Shown: positions 46,349-55,237 of the stretch, in pieces | Numbering within the stretch: the first letter of the stretch is position 1 | Layout of the letters: every line of letters begins with the position of its first letter | Assembly: GCF_002954405.1 (NCBI RefSeq) | Contig: NZ_MQWC01000004.1 | Span: forward strand, 136,318 to 200,317 | DNA length: 64,000 nucleotides | Direction: 5' to 3' | DNA from: Salinibacter sp. 10B | GTDB taxonomy: Bacteria > Bacteroidota > Rhodothermia > Rhodothermales > Salinibacteraceae | Made by a program: the position numbers and the translations under genes | Notes under the pieces: model-generated | The model's database searches: none | The model's input: only the letters and a program-made list of their open reading frames with translations | Told to the model about the DNA's origin: nothing

Positions 46349-47326
46349 ATGGCCACTGAGCACTCGCATACAAATCCCTCCCGGGCCGAAACGCAGCGCG
46401 CGCGTCGTTGGGCCATGGGGCTTAGTTTAGCGGTATCGGTTGTGATGCTTGGGGGCAAGATCACCGCTACGCTCCTCACGGGGAGTACGGCAATTTTGTC
46501 CGACGCCGCGGAGTCCGTCATCCACCTGTTTGCTACCGGCTTTGCGGGATTCAGTCTCTGGTATGCCGCCACGCCTCCAGATCCAGATCATCCCTACGGG
46601 CACGGCAAGATCGCGTACTTTGCGTCTGCCGTCGAAGGCACCCTGATTCTTCTAGCAGCCCTGGGCATTGGGGGAATGGCCGTCCGTGACCTTCTGACGG
46701 GGGTTGAGCTGCGGCGGTTGGATTTGGGGCTTTATTTGATCGGTGGGCTCACCGCCATTAACCTGGCGCTTGGCTGGTATCTCATACGCACGGGACGGCG
46801 AACCAACAGCCTAGTGCTCGTCTCCAACGGCCAGCACGTGATGACGGACATGTGGACGAGTCTCGGCGTGATCGTCGGCGTAGGGCTCGTGTGGCTTACA
46901 GGCATTCGCTGGCTCGACCCGGCGGTTGGGCTGCTGGTGGCCAGCAATATTCTCTGGACGGCCACGAGTCTCCTCCGCCGTTCCGTCTATGGGCTCATGG
47001 ACGAAGCCGATCCCGACGCCACCCAGGCACTGCTGGACGAGCTGACCGAGGCGAAAGCCGACGGCACGATTGCCGAATACCACCAAGTGCGCCATCGCCG
47101 CTCCGGCGAGCAGGTGTGGGTAGAATACCACCTCATGTTTCCCGGGGACATGTCCATCCGCGAGGCCCACGCTCGGTCCCACGAGGTAGAAGACCGTGTG
47201 GACGCCTTATTCCCGGACGACGCCGTGCACGTCACGGCTCACTTGGAGCCGCAACGGCACGACGATGCACATCCGGACGGCCATAGAGAACCGGCCGATC
47301 CGCTCCGAGGGGTGTTCTATGAGTAG
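46349..47326 (+). CDS. Cation diffusion facilitator (metal efflux) transporter
   Basis: 325 residues and six predicted transmembrane helices. Helix 2 carries Asp in STAILSDAAESVIH and helix 5 carries the His-x3-Asp pair in NGQHVMTDMW, the transport-site pattern of CDF proteins that export Zn, Mn, Fe or similar ions against protons. The DHPYGHGKI loop is typical. The C-terminal cytosolic domain (about 210-310) ends in a His-rich tail. Metal specificity cannot be read safely. Confidence 0.92.
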   Translation: MATEHSHTNPSRAETQRARRWAMGLSLAVSVVMLGGKITATLLTGSTAILSDAAESVIHLFATGFAGFSLWYAATPPDPDHPYGHGKIAYFASAVEGTLILLAALGIGGMAVRDLLTGVELRRLDLGLYLIGGLTAINLALGWYLIRTGRRTNSLVLVSNGQHVMTDMWTSLGVIVGVGLVWLTGIRWLDPAVGLLVASNILWTATSLLRRSVYGLMDEADPDATQALLDELTEAKADGTIAEYHQVRHRRSGEQVWVEYHLMFPGDMSIREAHARSHEVEDRVDALFPDDAVHVTAHLEPQRHDDAHPDGHREPADPLRGVFYE

Positions 47327-47337
47327 GGGTGAAAGAT

Positions 47338-47382
47338 ATGTAGGTGTGCGGAGCCATGTCGAAGGCACCTACACACCTACAT
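47338..47382. terminator. Inverted repeat between convergent genes, possible bidirectional terminator
   Basis: ATGTAGGTGTG (47338-47348) and CACACCTACAT (47372-47382) form a perfect 11-bp stem with a 23-base loop. It lies 11 bases after the transporter stop and 27 before the end of the convergent malate dehydrogenase gene. There is no T-run, so a termination role is only possible. Confidence 0.4.
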
Positions 47383-47409
47383 GCGTACACACCGACACAT
47401 CTGAACGCG

Positions 47410-48357
47410 TTAGCCGATTTCCCCAGCGTCACGCAGGCGCTGCAGGTCGTCGAGGTTGCTGTGCACGTGCTCGGCAGAGGTGTCGAGCTGATCTTTCTCT
47501 TCGTCCGTCAGCTCCACCTCGATAATGTCCTCTACACCATTTGCACCCAGCTTCACGGGCACGCCAATAAAGAGGTCTTCGAGACCATACTCGCCGTCGC
47601 AGTAGGCCGCGGCCGGAAGGATCCGATTATTGTCCTTGATGATGGCTTCCGTCATTTCGGCTGCTGCCGCGCCAGGAGCGTACCAGGCAGAGGTGCCCAT
47701 CAGGTCGACGATTTCGCCACCGCCGCCCTTCGTGCGCTCCACGATGTCGGTGATGGTGTCGTCGTCAAGCCACTGCGTGAGTGGAATGCCGCCGATGGTG
47801 GTGTAGCGGGGCAGGGGCACCATCGTGTCGCCGTGGCCGCCCATGAGGAGCGCCTGGATGTCGCGGACCGACACGTCGAGCTCCTGTGCGATAAAGGAAC
47901 GGTAGCGAGCGGTATCGAGCACGCCGGCCATGCCCATCACACGGTTCGACGGGAAGCCGCTGGCCTCGTAGGCGACGTAGGTCATCACGTCGAGCGGGTT
48001 GGCCACCACAATAATTGTGCTGTCCGGGCTGCCGTCCACAAACTGCTCCGTGACGCCGCCCACGATCTCCGTGTTCTTGGCCAGGAGGTCGTCGCGGCTC
48101 ATGCCCGGACTGCGGGGCAGGCCGGCGGTGATGATGCAGACGTCGGAGTCTTCGGTGGGGCCATAGTCGTTCGTGCCCGTCACGGTCGTGTCGAAGCCGT
48201 GGACCGGACTCGACTCCATCATGTCGAGGCCTTTGCCCTGCGGCATGCCTTCTTTGATGTCGACCATAACGACTTCGTGGACCATGTCCTTCTGAGCGAC
48301 ACAGTCTGCAACGGTGGCGCCGACGTTGCCGGCCCCGATAACGGTTACTTTTTGCAT
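47410..48357 (-). CDS. mdh: Malate dehydrogenase (LDH-like type)
   Basis: 315 residues from ATG 48357. The frame is open further upstream without homology. It interconverts malate and oxaloacetate with NAD in the TCA cycle. The VTVIGAGNVGATVADCVAQ Rossmann start, an acidic residue after the second strand (VVMVDIKEG), the ITAGLPRSPGMSRDDLL substrate loop and catalytic His in LLMGGHGDTMVPL are typical. Length and sequence match LDH-like bacterial MDHs such as that of Salinibacter. Confidence 0.96.
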   Translation of the reverse strand: MQKVTVIGAGNVGATVADCVAQKDMVHEVVMVDIKEGMPQGKGLDMMESSPVHGFDTTVTGTNDYGPTEDSDVCIITAGLPRSPGMSRDDLLAKNTEIVGGVTEQFVDGSPDSTIIVVANPLDVMTYVAYEASGFPSNRVMGMAGVLDTARYRSFIAQELDVSVRDIQALLMGGHGDTMVPLPRYTTIGGIPLTQWLDDDTITDIVERTKGGGGEIVDLMGTSAWYAPGAAAAEMTEAIIKDNNRILPAAAYCDGEYGLEDLFIGVPVKLGANGVEDIIEVELTDEEKDQLDTSAEHVHSNLDDLQRLRDAGEIG

Positions 48358-48864
48358 AGGTGCGAAGGGTGGATGTGGGGAAGAAATCGAAGGGAAAGTA
48401 GCATTTTCAACCAAAGCAGCAGGACGCCGGACTGCCAGCAATATTGTGCGAAAAGCGGCGGGGGGAGGGGCAAACGAACGGCGTGAAGCTTCTTCCCGGT
48501 GCCAGAACAGGCGCTCGATTCTCATCCGTGATTTCCGATCGGTATAAGGGGGGCGTAATCAGGGATCAGGTCCACCGAGAGGGGAGACTTCTGGAGCGAT
48601 CGGTCGGTGTTTTCGTCCGGCAGCCGAAGAGCACTTCCTGCGGCCGTTGGTTCAGAGGCACGCGACCGTAGGAGGCAGTCATTCCCGCTTTCCCAATTCC
48701 GGGCCTCTGAGGGTCGACATTCCGGGACGAGTCGGGTATCCTTTTCACGGCACGATGGACAACAATCAATCGCCGCGCGCACTGACCGGCGATCGATTCC
48801 GTCTCGAAAAGGCCATTACATTCGAAGGGCCGCGATCTCCTCATTAACACGCTTTCTCCGGCTG
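48358..48864. other. 507-bp divergent interval, nothing recognised
   Basis: It lies between mdh (minus) and a lipoprotein gene (plus). Open frames of 60-95 codons exist on both strands but look like non-coding Arg/Ser-rich translations. It should contain the mdh promoter. No RNA gene, strong hairpin or repeat was recognised. Confidence 0.4.
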
Positions 48865-49827
48865 ATGACGATCTCTGAGTATTCCTCTCGAGCGTCTCGA
48901 CTTGTTTCTCTTCCGCTGTTGATGAGTTTTGGGCTTGCGATAGGACTCCTCGGGTGCCGCAGTCTTACCTCCGGCGACGAGGCAGGCAAGCAGCTACGGG
49001 GGATACAACTGCCGGCCTATGTGCCCGGGACAACGGACTCGACCACGATTCCGCTCCGAGTGATGTCCTACAACATCCGGTACAACAATCCGGAGGACAG
49101 TGTCTGGACGGAGCGCGGCCCACGAGTCGCCTCCATGATTCGATTTCACGAGCCGGCGGTGGTAGGGACCCAGGAAGGTCAGCTTCATCAGCTGATGGAT
49201 CTGACGGAGCAGTTGGGACGCTACCAGCGTGTGGGGGTTGGACGACGGACGGGAGGGGGAGGGGAGTTCAGTGCGCTGCTCTATCAGACCGCTCGACTCG
49301 AACTCCTGGAGTACGATACGTTCTGGTTGTCCGACACCCCCCAGGAGCCAGGGAGTCAGGGGTGGGATGCCGCGCTGCCACGCATAGCGACGTGGGCACG
49401 CTTCCGAGACCGTATCACCGACGAAGTGTTCGTGCTCGTGAATACCCACTTCGACCATCGAGGGGGAACGGCACGAGCAGAGAGCGCACGTCTGCTTCAG
49501 CAGCGCATCTCTGAAATTAAGGGCGAGGCGCCCGTCGTGCTGCTCGGAGACTTCAATGCCGTGCCGACCAAGGAGCCCATTCAAATCCTCACTGCGGAAG
49601 ACGCGAGGGTCGCTCTTCAGGATACTCGCATTGCCTCAGAAACGCCTCCTCACGGTCCCGAATCGACGTATAATTCCTTTGGGTTCGAGGTCGATGAAAA
49701 TGCGCGGATCGACTACATCTTCACGAGTCCCTCGGTGGACGTTCGACGACAAGGACACCTCAGTGAACGATGGGGGCGCACATTTCCCTCGGACCATCTG
49801 CCCGTCGTGGCTGATCTCGTATTTTAA
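48865..49827 (+). CDS. Endonuclease/exonuclease/phosphatase-family lipoprotein
   Basis: 320 residues from ATG 48865. The N-terminus has a signal with lipobox LLGC (Cys31), so the enzyme should be membrane-anchored outside the cytoplasm. The fold's motifs are in order: VMSYNIRYNN, GTQEGQLHQL (metal Glu), NTHFDHRG, LLGDFNAVP and the terminal PSDHLPVVADL with catalytic His. Family members cut DNA, sphingomyelin or inositol phosphates. Exported Bacteroidota homologues are often annotated as metal-dependent hydrolases. The substrate is unknown. Confidence 0.9.
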   Translation: MTISEYSSRASRLVSLPLLMSFGLAIGLLGCRSLTSGDEAGKQLRGIQLPAYVPGTTDSTTIPLRVMSYNIRYNNPEDSVWTERGPRVASMIRFHEPAVVGTQEGQLHQLMDLTEQLGRYQRVGVGRRTGGGGEFSALLYQTARLELLEYDTFWLSDTPQEPGSQGWDAALPRIATWARFRDRITDEVFVLVNTHFDHRGGTARAESARLLQQRISEIKGEAPVVLLGDFNAVPTKEPIQILTAEDARVALQDTRIASETPPHGPESTYNSFGFEVDENARIDYIFTSPSVDVRRQGHLSERWGRTFPSDHLPVVADLVF

Positions 49828-49851
49828 TGGAGCGGGTGGTCCGGCTGTCGC

Positions 49852-50994
49852 TCAGGCATCTTGGAGCGCCGACGTGACGTCTTCCACGAGGTCCTCGGTG
49901 TCCTCTAGTCCGACGGAAATACGAACAAAGCGCTCGGTGATGCCCATTGCGTCGCGAACGGCCGGATCAACACTGGCGTGGGAGGTGTGGATGGGTTGGG
50001 TGATGAGACTTTCCACGCCCCCGAGACTCGGGGCACGGATGGGAAGGGTCAGGCCATCAAAGAATGCGTCTACGTTCGTGTCAGAGGCAAGAGTGAAGCT
50101 CACCATTCCCCCAAACCCGTTCATCAACGCTTCGGCACGAGAGTGATCGGGGTGGCTGGAAAGGCCGGGGTACCGGACCTGTGCGATCGCGGGATGTGCG
50201 TCGAGAGCGTCGGCGAGGGCGTGGGCCGTCTCGTTCTGCTGTCGGACCCGCACGCCCAGCGTTTTAAGGCTGCGGTGGAGCAGGAAGCAGGCGTGGGGGT
50301 CCAGCATGCCCCCAAGCAGTTTGTGCGTATGGCCAATTTGCTCTAAGAGGTCACTGGAACCGGCCACGACTCCTGCTGCGAGGTCCGAGTGGCCCGCCAG
50401 ATACTTCGTGCCGGAGTGGAGGACCACGTCAAATCCGAGTTCGGCGGGCCGCAGGTTTGCCGGGGAGGCAAACGTGTTGTCGATCACTGTGATTAGGTCG
50501 TGGGTCTCTGCAAAGTCGACCATTGCTTCGAGGTCCGGCACCTCCAGCAGGGGGTTGGTGATGGACTCGGCGTAGAGCACTGTTGTCGAGTCCGTGAGGG
50601 CCCTGCTCCAGGTGGAGGGGGCATCGTCTTCGGGAAAGAAGGTGTGCCCAACGTCAAACCGGGGGAGGAGATCGTCGAAGAGGTCGAGGGTGCCTCCGTA
50701 GAGGCTTTGCGGGGCGACGAGGTGATCACCGGCGTCCAGCAGCGAAAGCATCGCTGATGAGATGGCTGCCATCCCGCTCGCCGTCACGAGTGCGTCGTCG
50801 GTCGAGGCCAGGGAGGCGAGTTTTCCGTGGAGGGCCTCATGGTTCGGCGTGTTGTTGTACCGGATGTAGCGGACCTCCTCACTCGGATCCTCGTGCGTGT
50901 ACGTGGCGGTCTGAAATATGGGAAGGGAGACTGCACCTTCGACGCGTGGAGACGGTTCGCCATCGTGAATGGCGCGTGTGTCAAGTGTGGGCAT
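49852..50994 (-). CDS. Cys/Met metabolism PLP enzyme (cystathionine gamma-synthase/lyase family)
   Basis: 380 residues from ATG 50994 (MPTLDTRAIHDGEPSPRVEG). The frame continues upstream without homology. Members form or break C-S bonds in methionine and cysteine metabolism. PLP-binding Lys197 is in LHSGTKYLAGHSD. The YIRYNNTPNHEAL active-site loop, SGMAAISSAM and IDNTFASP motifs are present. Whether it is cystathionine gamma-synthase, beta-lyase, gamma-lyase or methionine gamma-lyase cannot be fixed from motifs. It converges with the preceding lipoprotein gene, 24 bases apart. Confidence 0.93.
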   Translation of the reverse strand: MPTLDTRAIHDGEPSPRVEGAVSLPIFQTATYTHEDPSEEVRYIRYNNTPNHEALHGKLASLASTDDALVTASGMAAISSAMLSLLDAGDHLVAPQSLYGGTLDLFDDLLPRFDVGHTFFPEDDAPSTWSRALTDSTTVLYAESITNPLLEVPDLEAMVDFAETHDLITVIDNTFASPANLRPAELGFDVVLHSGTKYLAGHSDLAAGVVAGSSDLLEQIGHTHKLLGGMLDPHACFLLHRSLKTLGVRVRQQNETAHALADALDAHPAIAQVRYPGLSSHPDHSRAEALMNGFGGMVSFTLASDTNVDAFFDGLTLPIRAPSLGGVESLITQPIHTSHASVDPAVRDAMGITERFVRISVGLEDTEDLVEDVTSALQDA

Positions 50995-51299
50995 AGGAAA
51001 GAAAGCCAGGAGCGTGCGTTGGCAGTTCAGCGAGACCAAGAAGGACGCAAGGGGACGGAAGGTCGCCGTTGACCGGCTCTTTTCTCCCAACGAACGCTTT
51101 TGGGCACCGCTCCGCGGAACGACGGACTTCCCCAAAACATCATGCTCTGGCCGACACTGTGGAAAGACGGACGCTGGCGGAGTGTGTGTTGACGGCCGGA
51201 GGCGTGTTGGGGACGACAGAACGAGGCTCGATAATAACTGGACAGGAGGAACGTTCTTTCTGTCCGTGTATCTTTTCTTGCAAACCGATTTTTTTACTG

Positions 51300-52028
51300 A
51301 TGACTGTCCGTTTCCATTTCTTCTTCGCTCTGCTCTGTGGTCTTCTTGTCTTTCCTGCACAGGCCCAGGAGTCTGAGGCTCCGACCCGAACGGTCCGGGT
51401 GAGCGGGGAGGCAACAGTCACGGCCGCGCCCGATGAGGCCACTGTGCGCTTCGGGATCGTTACGCGTGCAGAGACCGCAGAAGCGGCCCGTTCCCGGAAC
51501 GCAACGGCCGCAAAAAATGCCATGAACGCAGTTCGCGAACTGGACATTCCGGCGTCCAAGATGCGGATGGAGATGTTGCGACTGCAGCCGCGCCGTGAGT
51601 ACAATCCCCAGACCAAAGAGCATGAGGAGAAGGGCTACGAAGCGCGCCGACAAGTGGTGGTGGAGGTCGGCGACCTAGAGCAGTTGCCGACATTGGTAAC
51701 GCGTGTCGTGCAGCAGGGTGCCAACCGGCTCGAAGGCATTGACTACGGGTTGAGCGAGCGCACGCCTCTCCGCAATGAGGCCCTTCGCAAGGCGGCCCAA
51801 AATGCCCGTGACAAAGCAGCATTATTGGCGTCCACGCTCGATGTTGAACTGGGACAGGTGCGACAGATCCACGAGCAGTCGTTTGGGTTCAACGAGCCCT
51901 CACCCCGCGTCCAGATGCAGTTTGCGGCCAAGACGGCGACGGAGGATGCCGCCCCGCAGCCGGACGCCTACGCGGCGGGAGAGATTGAAGTCAATGCCAG
52001 TATCCAGGTCGTCTTTGATCTTCAGTAA
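51300..52028 (+). CDS. SIMPL (DUF541) domain periplasmic protein
   Basis: 242 residues from ATG 51300, chosen for the signal peptide (MTVRFHFFFALLCGLLVFPA, cleavage near AQAQ). The mature part is one SIMPL/DUF541 domain. The RTVRVSGEATVTAAPDEATV start and the DYGLSERTPLRNEALRKAAQ helix are characteristic. The family includes E. coli YggE, linked to oxidative stress, and BP26 of Brucella. The molecular role is unknown. Confidence 0.9.
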   Translation: MTVRFHFFFALLCGLLVFPAQAQESEAPTRTVRVSGEATVTAAPDEATVRFGIVTRAETAEAARSRNATAAKNAMNAVRELDIPASKMRMEMLRLQPRREYNPQTKEHEEKGYEARRQVVVEVGDLEQLPTLVTRVVQQGANRLEGIDYGLSERTPLRNEALRKAAQNARDKAALLASTLDVELGQVRQIHEQSFGFNEPSPRVQMQFAAKTATEDAAPQPDAYAAGEIEVNASIQVVFDLQ

Positions 52029-52127
52029 GTCTCTTCAGGGTGTGCTTGGGAGGCGACACCAGTGCACACCATCACTGCCGAAGGCCCCTGCTGACGTCCA
52101 TTCCCCGTCTGCACCGCACGCGTTCCT

Positions 52128-53309
52128 ATGCTTGATATTTCTCAGCTTCGCGCGCAGCTTGACGAGTTTCAGGACTACGAGGCCTCTGTGCGCGACCGGC
52201 GTGTCGAGCAGCGGAGACGGGCCCGCGCGGTCCTTGCGTCCTGTGACGAGCAGTGGCCCAAGGTGCAGGCCGCGGTGGAAGAGGCGCAGCCCCGCCGCCT
52301 CGTAGCGGCCCTTCAGGAGGCACCGCGGACGACCACCGATGCGCCGGCGCGTCCCACGCCCATTACCGTTGTGGCTACCGACGGATCGCAGATCTATCCC
52401 GATCGTCACGTCGATCCAACCTTCTTTTTGCTGAACGTGAGTCGCGTAGGCTTCCAGTATGGAACGCAGGAAGAGCCGCTGCTCGACTCTGTGCCGCGTC
52501 TTCGCTTTGAGGATGATTTGCGTGATCACATCGATGCCGTACTGGGCTCGATGACGACTGAACTTGTTTCGGCGCTCCGCGATGAGATGGAGCTCGAGCA
52601 TTTGCTTGCCGCGGCACAGGAGGAGAAGATCGACGGGCGGCCTCTCGTAGCGCTTGCGGACGGCACGCTCATTCGCTGGATGATCCGGGGGATGAACAAC
52701 GAGGCGGCCGAGGACGCGCTGATTGCTCGGTACACCGACTACCTCCAGTCGTTTCGAGCGGCTGCGTTGCCGCTGGCTTCTTACGTGAGTATGCCGGCAA
52801 CGACGGAAGTGGTAAATCTGCTTCGCTTTATGGTCGGGGAGCTCGACGTGGCCTCCCCGGACGCCTTTGCGGTGTCCCCATCGAAGCCTTCACTGGAAGG
52901 ACTGCTCGATCGCCACGTTTTTGATTCGGTGCTGGCTCCGGGCCAACGGTCGGCTACTTTTGGATCCACCTCCCACATCCAACGGGCGTATCCGGAAGGA
53001 TCGGAGGTGTGCTACTTCTATCTGAAGGTGCCGTCCACGTCCGGCACAACCGAGATGGCACGCGTGGAGGTTCCCCGCTGGGTGGCCGATGAGCGATCAC
53101 TCCTCGATCGGATTCACGCTACGGTGCTTCGCGACTGTGAAAAGGGGGACGGGTATCCGCTGGCCTTGTCGGAGGCACACGAGCGGGCGGTCATTCGGGC
53201 GTCGGAACGGGAGGCGTTCTTTCGGCTCATGGAGCGTCGGCTGCGCCGGGCGGGGCTGTCGCCCACCAACTCACGAAAGCGCCGGTCCAAGCAGGCGCCA
53301 CGTGTATGA
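52128..53309 (+). CDS. NurA-domain nuclease
   Basis: 393 residues. NurA is a 5-prime-to-3-prime nuclease that in archaea works inside the HerA hexamer during end resection. The RNase H-like core carries metal-binding Asp in VATDGSQIYPDRH (D85) and VALADGTLIRW (D178). A long N-terminal helical part and a basic C-terminus (RRAGLSPTNSRKRRSKQ) flank it. The next gene encodes a HAS-barrel protein, the domain that in HerA receives NurA, but no HerA ATPase gene lies in the window. The two genes are 85 bases apart on one strand and likely form an operon. Confidence 0.88.
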   Translation: MLDISQLRAQLDEFQDYEASVRDRRVEQRRRARAVLASCDEQWPKVQAAVEEAQPRRLVAALQEAPRTTTDAPARPTPITVVATDGSQIYPDRHVDPTFFLLNVSRVGFQYGTQEEPLLDSVPRLRFEDDLRDHIDAVLGSMTTELVSALRDEMELEHLLAAAQEEKIDGRPLVALADGTLIRWMIRGMNNEAAEDALIARYTDYLQSFRAAALPLASYVSMPATTEVVNLLRFMVGELDVASPDAFAVSPSKPSLEGLLDRHVFDSVLAPGQRSATFGSTSHIQRAYPEGSEVCYFYLKVPSTSGTTEMARVEVPRWVADERSLLDRIHATVLRDCEKGDGYPLALSEAHERAVIRASEREAFFRLMERRLRRAGLSPTNSRKRRSKQAPRV

Positions 53310-53394
53310 GAAGGAGACGCCCGGGGCAACTTTTGCATTCGGGACCCATACGGTGTTCCTCTCGGCACATTCTTTCAATCGGAGGATTCCGCAC

Positions 53395-53994
53395 ATGCAG
53401 CAGGACGCTCCGATCGGCGAAGTGATCGAATCCAGCACGCGCCAATTTGTAGCGGAGGTCTACGAGGAGGTGGAGGTCCCGGCGTTTGGGTCGTGGGTCT
53501 GCGTTGAGGGTGAGGGACAAAACATGCTCTTCGGTCTTGTGAGTCACGTCGAGACCGGAAGCTACGATTCGAACCGCGAGGCCGTGGCGCTCGGGCTATC
53601 GTCGGAAGAACGAGCCGAAGAGATGCCGATGGTGCAGGAGCTGCTTCGCACCACCGTTCGTGCCCAGGTATTGGCGTGCCGGGATCGGGAGGGGCACGTA
53701 CGCCAGACCCTTCCTCCGCATCCGCCCGATATTCATGATTTCGTGCATCGGTGTGCCGACGAGCACGTGCGCGCCCTCGGGGCTCCCTTTGACTTTTTGC
53801 GCACACTGGTGGAGCACCCCGATCCTGCCGTGCCCGTGGATGACCTGCTGGTGGCCGTGTTACGCCGCACCTACGAGGCAAATGGAGCGGAGCATGGAGG
53901 GCGAGAGGCCCTCGTTACGGCCGGGCGTGCGCTCAGCCGTCTGTTGGATGACGACCACGAGCGCCTCCAGTCCATCCTACGACGTGTGTTGTAG
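53395..53994 (+). CDS. Stand-alone HAS-barrel domain protein
   Basis: 199 residues from ATG 53395. The first about 95 residues resemble the HerA/ATP-synthase (HAS) beta-barrel (IGEVIESSTRQFVAEVYEEV, then a FGLVSHVETGSY strand). The rest is helical, with no Walker A or B motif, so this is not a HerA ATPase. It follows the NurA gene directly. A barrel that docks NurA onto a separate ATPase is a plausible reading. Similar small HAS-barrel proteins beside NurA are known in some bacteria, as I recall, but their function is undefined. Confidence 0.75.
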   Translation: MQQDAPIGEVIESSTRQFVAEVYEEVEVPAFGSWVCVEGEGQNMLFGLVSHVETGSYDSNREAVALGLSSEERAEEMPMVQELLRTTVRAQVLACRDREGHVRQTLPPHPPDIHDFVHRCADEHVRALGAPFDFLRTLVEHPDPAVPVDDLLVAVLRRTYEANGAEHGGREALVTAGRALSRLLDDDHERLQSILRRVL

Positions 53995-54083
53995 CGCACT
54001 GTGGACGCTGGCGGACGTTCGATCTTGATTGTGTGGATCCTCATACCCGCAGTTTCCAATCTACGCAAAGGCCCGTTCATCCC

Positions 54084-54476
54084 ATGACGGATTCCTCGTC
54101 CGATCCTCCCGCCGAGTCGCGAGGACAAATTCTACGCAACGTGCTCGTCTTTCAGGTTAAGCTCTGGCTTGAGGGGTTTAAGGACCTTGTGTTGATGCCG
54201 TTATCTTTGGGAGCGGCCTGCGTTGATCTGGTGTTTTTGCGTTCGGGCAAAAAAGGGGCATTGCACTCCGTCATGAAGGTCGGCGATCGGTTTGAGCGCT
54301 GGGTGGACCTGTATGCTCCGCTTGATGAACCGCGGGCCGAGAAGGCGGGGGCGTCCACGCTGCGGCCCAGCCTGGACGATCTGGTGGACGAGGCGGAGAA
54401 GGGCCTTCGACAGGGGGCTTCATCGGTCACCGACGCGCACGGCGTCCAGTCGGGACAAGGGCGGCCGTCAGAATAG
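54084..54476 (+). CDS. Small conserved membrane-associated hypothetical protein
   Basis: 130 residues from ATG 54084. I do not recognise a named family. A hydrophobic stretch (KDLVLMPLSLGAACVDLVFL) is preceded by a basic amphipathic segment (RNVLVFQVKLWLEGF) and followed by a charged soluble tail. It is probably peripheral or single-pass at the inner membrane. It may belong with the NurA/HAS-barrel pair, being 89 bases downstream on the same strand. Confidence 0.6.
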   Translation: MTDSSSDPPAESRGQILRNVLVFQVKLWLEGFKDLVLMPLSLGAACVDLVFLRSGKKGALHSVMKVGDRFERWVDLYAPLDEPRAEKAGASTLRPSLDDLVDEAEKGLRQGASSVTDAHGVQSGQGRPSE

Positions 54477-54490
54477 GAAGGGTCGTTTGC

Positions 54491-54985
54491 CTAAAAGATG
54501 ACGCCCACGCGGAGGGGAAGAATGACGTTCGTCTCTTCTTTTCCGACAAAGAGGCCTGGAGAGAATTCAAGAAAAAAGGAGCTCTCGTTTAACAGCCAGA
54601 CCTTGCCGAGGCCGGCGTGCACGGTTGGACCACTCGGAGCGGAGGTTTCGCCAAACGGGACGTACGCCCCGCCTCCCCCGAGCACGTACACGCGCTGTCG
54701 CCCGGTGCCTGGGATCGTAACGATGAGAGAGGCCGAAGGGTCAAATGCGTACGCAGCATCGTCGCGTCCCTCGAAGATGTAGCCGGTCAGTCCTGCGCCT
54801 AGACCGAAGGAGACGTCCTGGTTGATGGGAACCGAGGTGCGGAAGCGGAAGCCCGGGCCAATGTTATTGTCGACGGTCGTGCCCATCATTTGTAGGCCAA
54901 CGCCGAACCGGGGCTGCTGAGCGTGGGCATCGTCCACAGGTCCTAACAGAAGGCCAAGAGCAAGAACGAGAGCGGCAAATCGCAT
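54491..54985 (-). CDS. Outer-membrane beta-barrel protein (porin-like)
   Basis: 164 residues from ATG 54985, chosen for the signal peptide (MRFAALVLALGLLLGPVDDA, cleavage near AHAQ). The mature part is made of alternating hydrophobic strands rich in Gly, Phe and Tyr (RFGVGLQMMGTTVDNNIGPG, FFLEFSPGLFVG) and ends in a final strand with terminal Phe (LPLRVGVIF), the pattern recognised by the BAM complex. An OmpW/OmpA-type eight-stranded barrel is likely. Its ligand is unknown. Confidence 0.78.
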   Translation of the reverse strand: MRFAALVLALGLLLGPVDDAHAQQPRFGVGLQMMGTTVDNNIGPGFRFRTSVPINQDVSFGLGAGLTGYIFEGRDDAAYAFDPSASLIVTIPGTGRQRVYVLGGGGAYVPFGETSAPSGPTVHAGLGKVWLLNESSFFLEFSPGLFVGKEETNVILPLRVGVIF

Positions 54986-55237
54986 GAGCGGTGAACGGTA
55001 GGTCTCTGGAATCAAGCGAGGAAAAGGATCCGTAGGACAACATCGGCTGGGGCATTGCAGGACCCCGGGAGGATGCCACACGGAACGTAGCCCACTGCGG
55101 GAAAATCGTCAACTCTCAGGGGCCGGGTAGAAAGAAGCCACATCCGTGTATCAGGGAAGGCCGACGTCGCGACGGAAAACGTAACGACGGCGTCCGGCGA
55201 CACCGTAATATACGCTCACAACAGCTGTACGACGTTC

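Noticed and set aside
47344-48486. A 380-codon plus-strand frame opposite mdh
   Set aside because: Antisense to malate dehydrogenase, with no recognisable protein.
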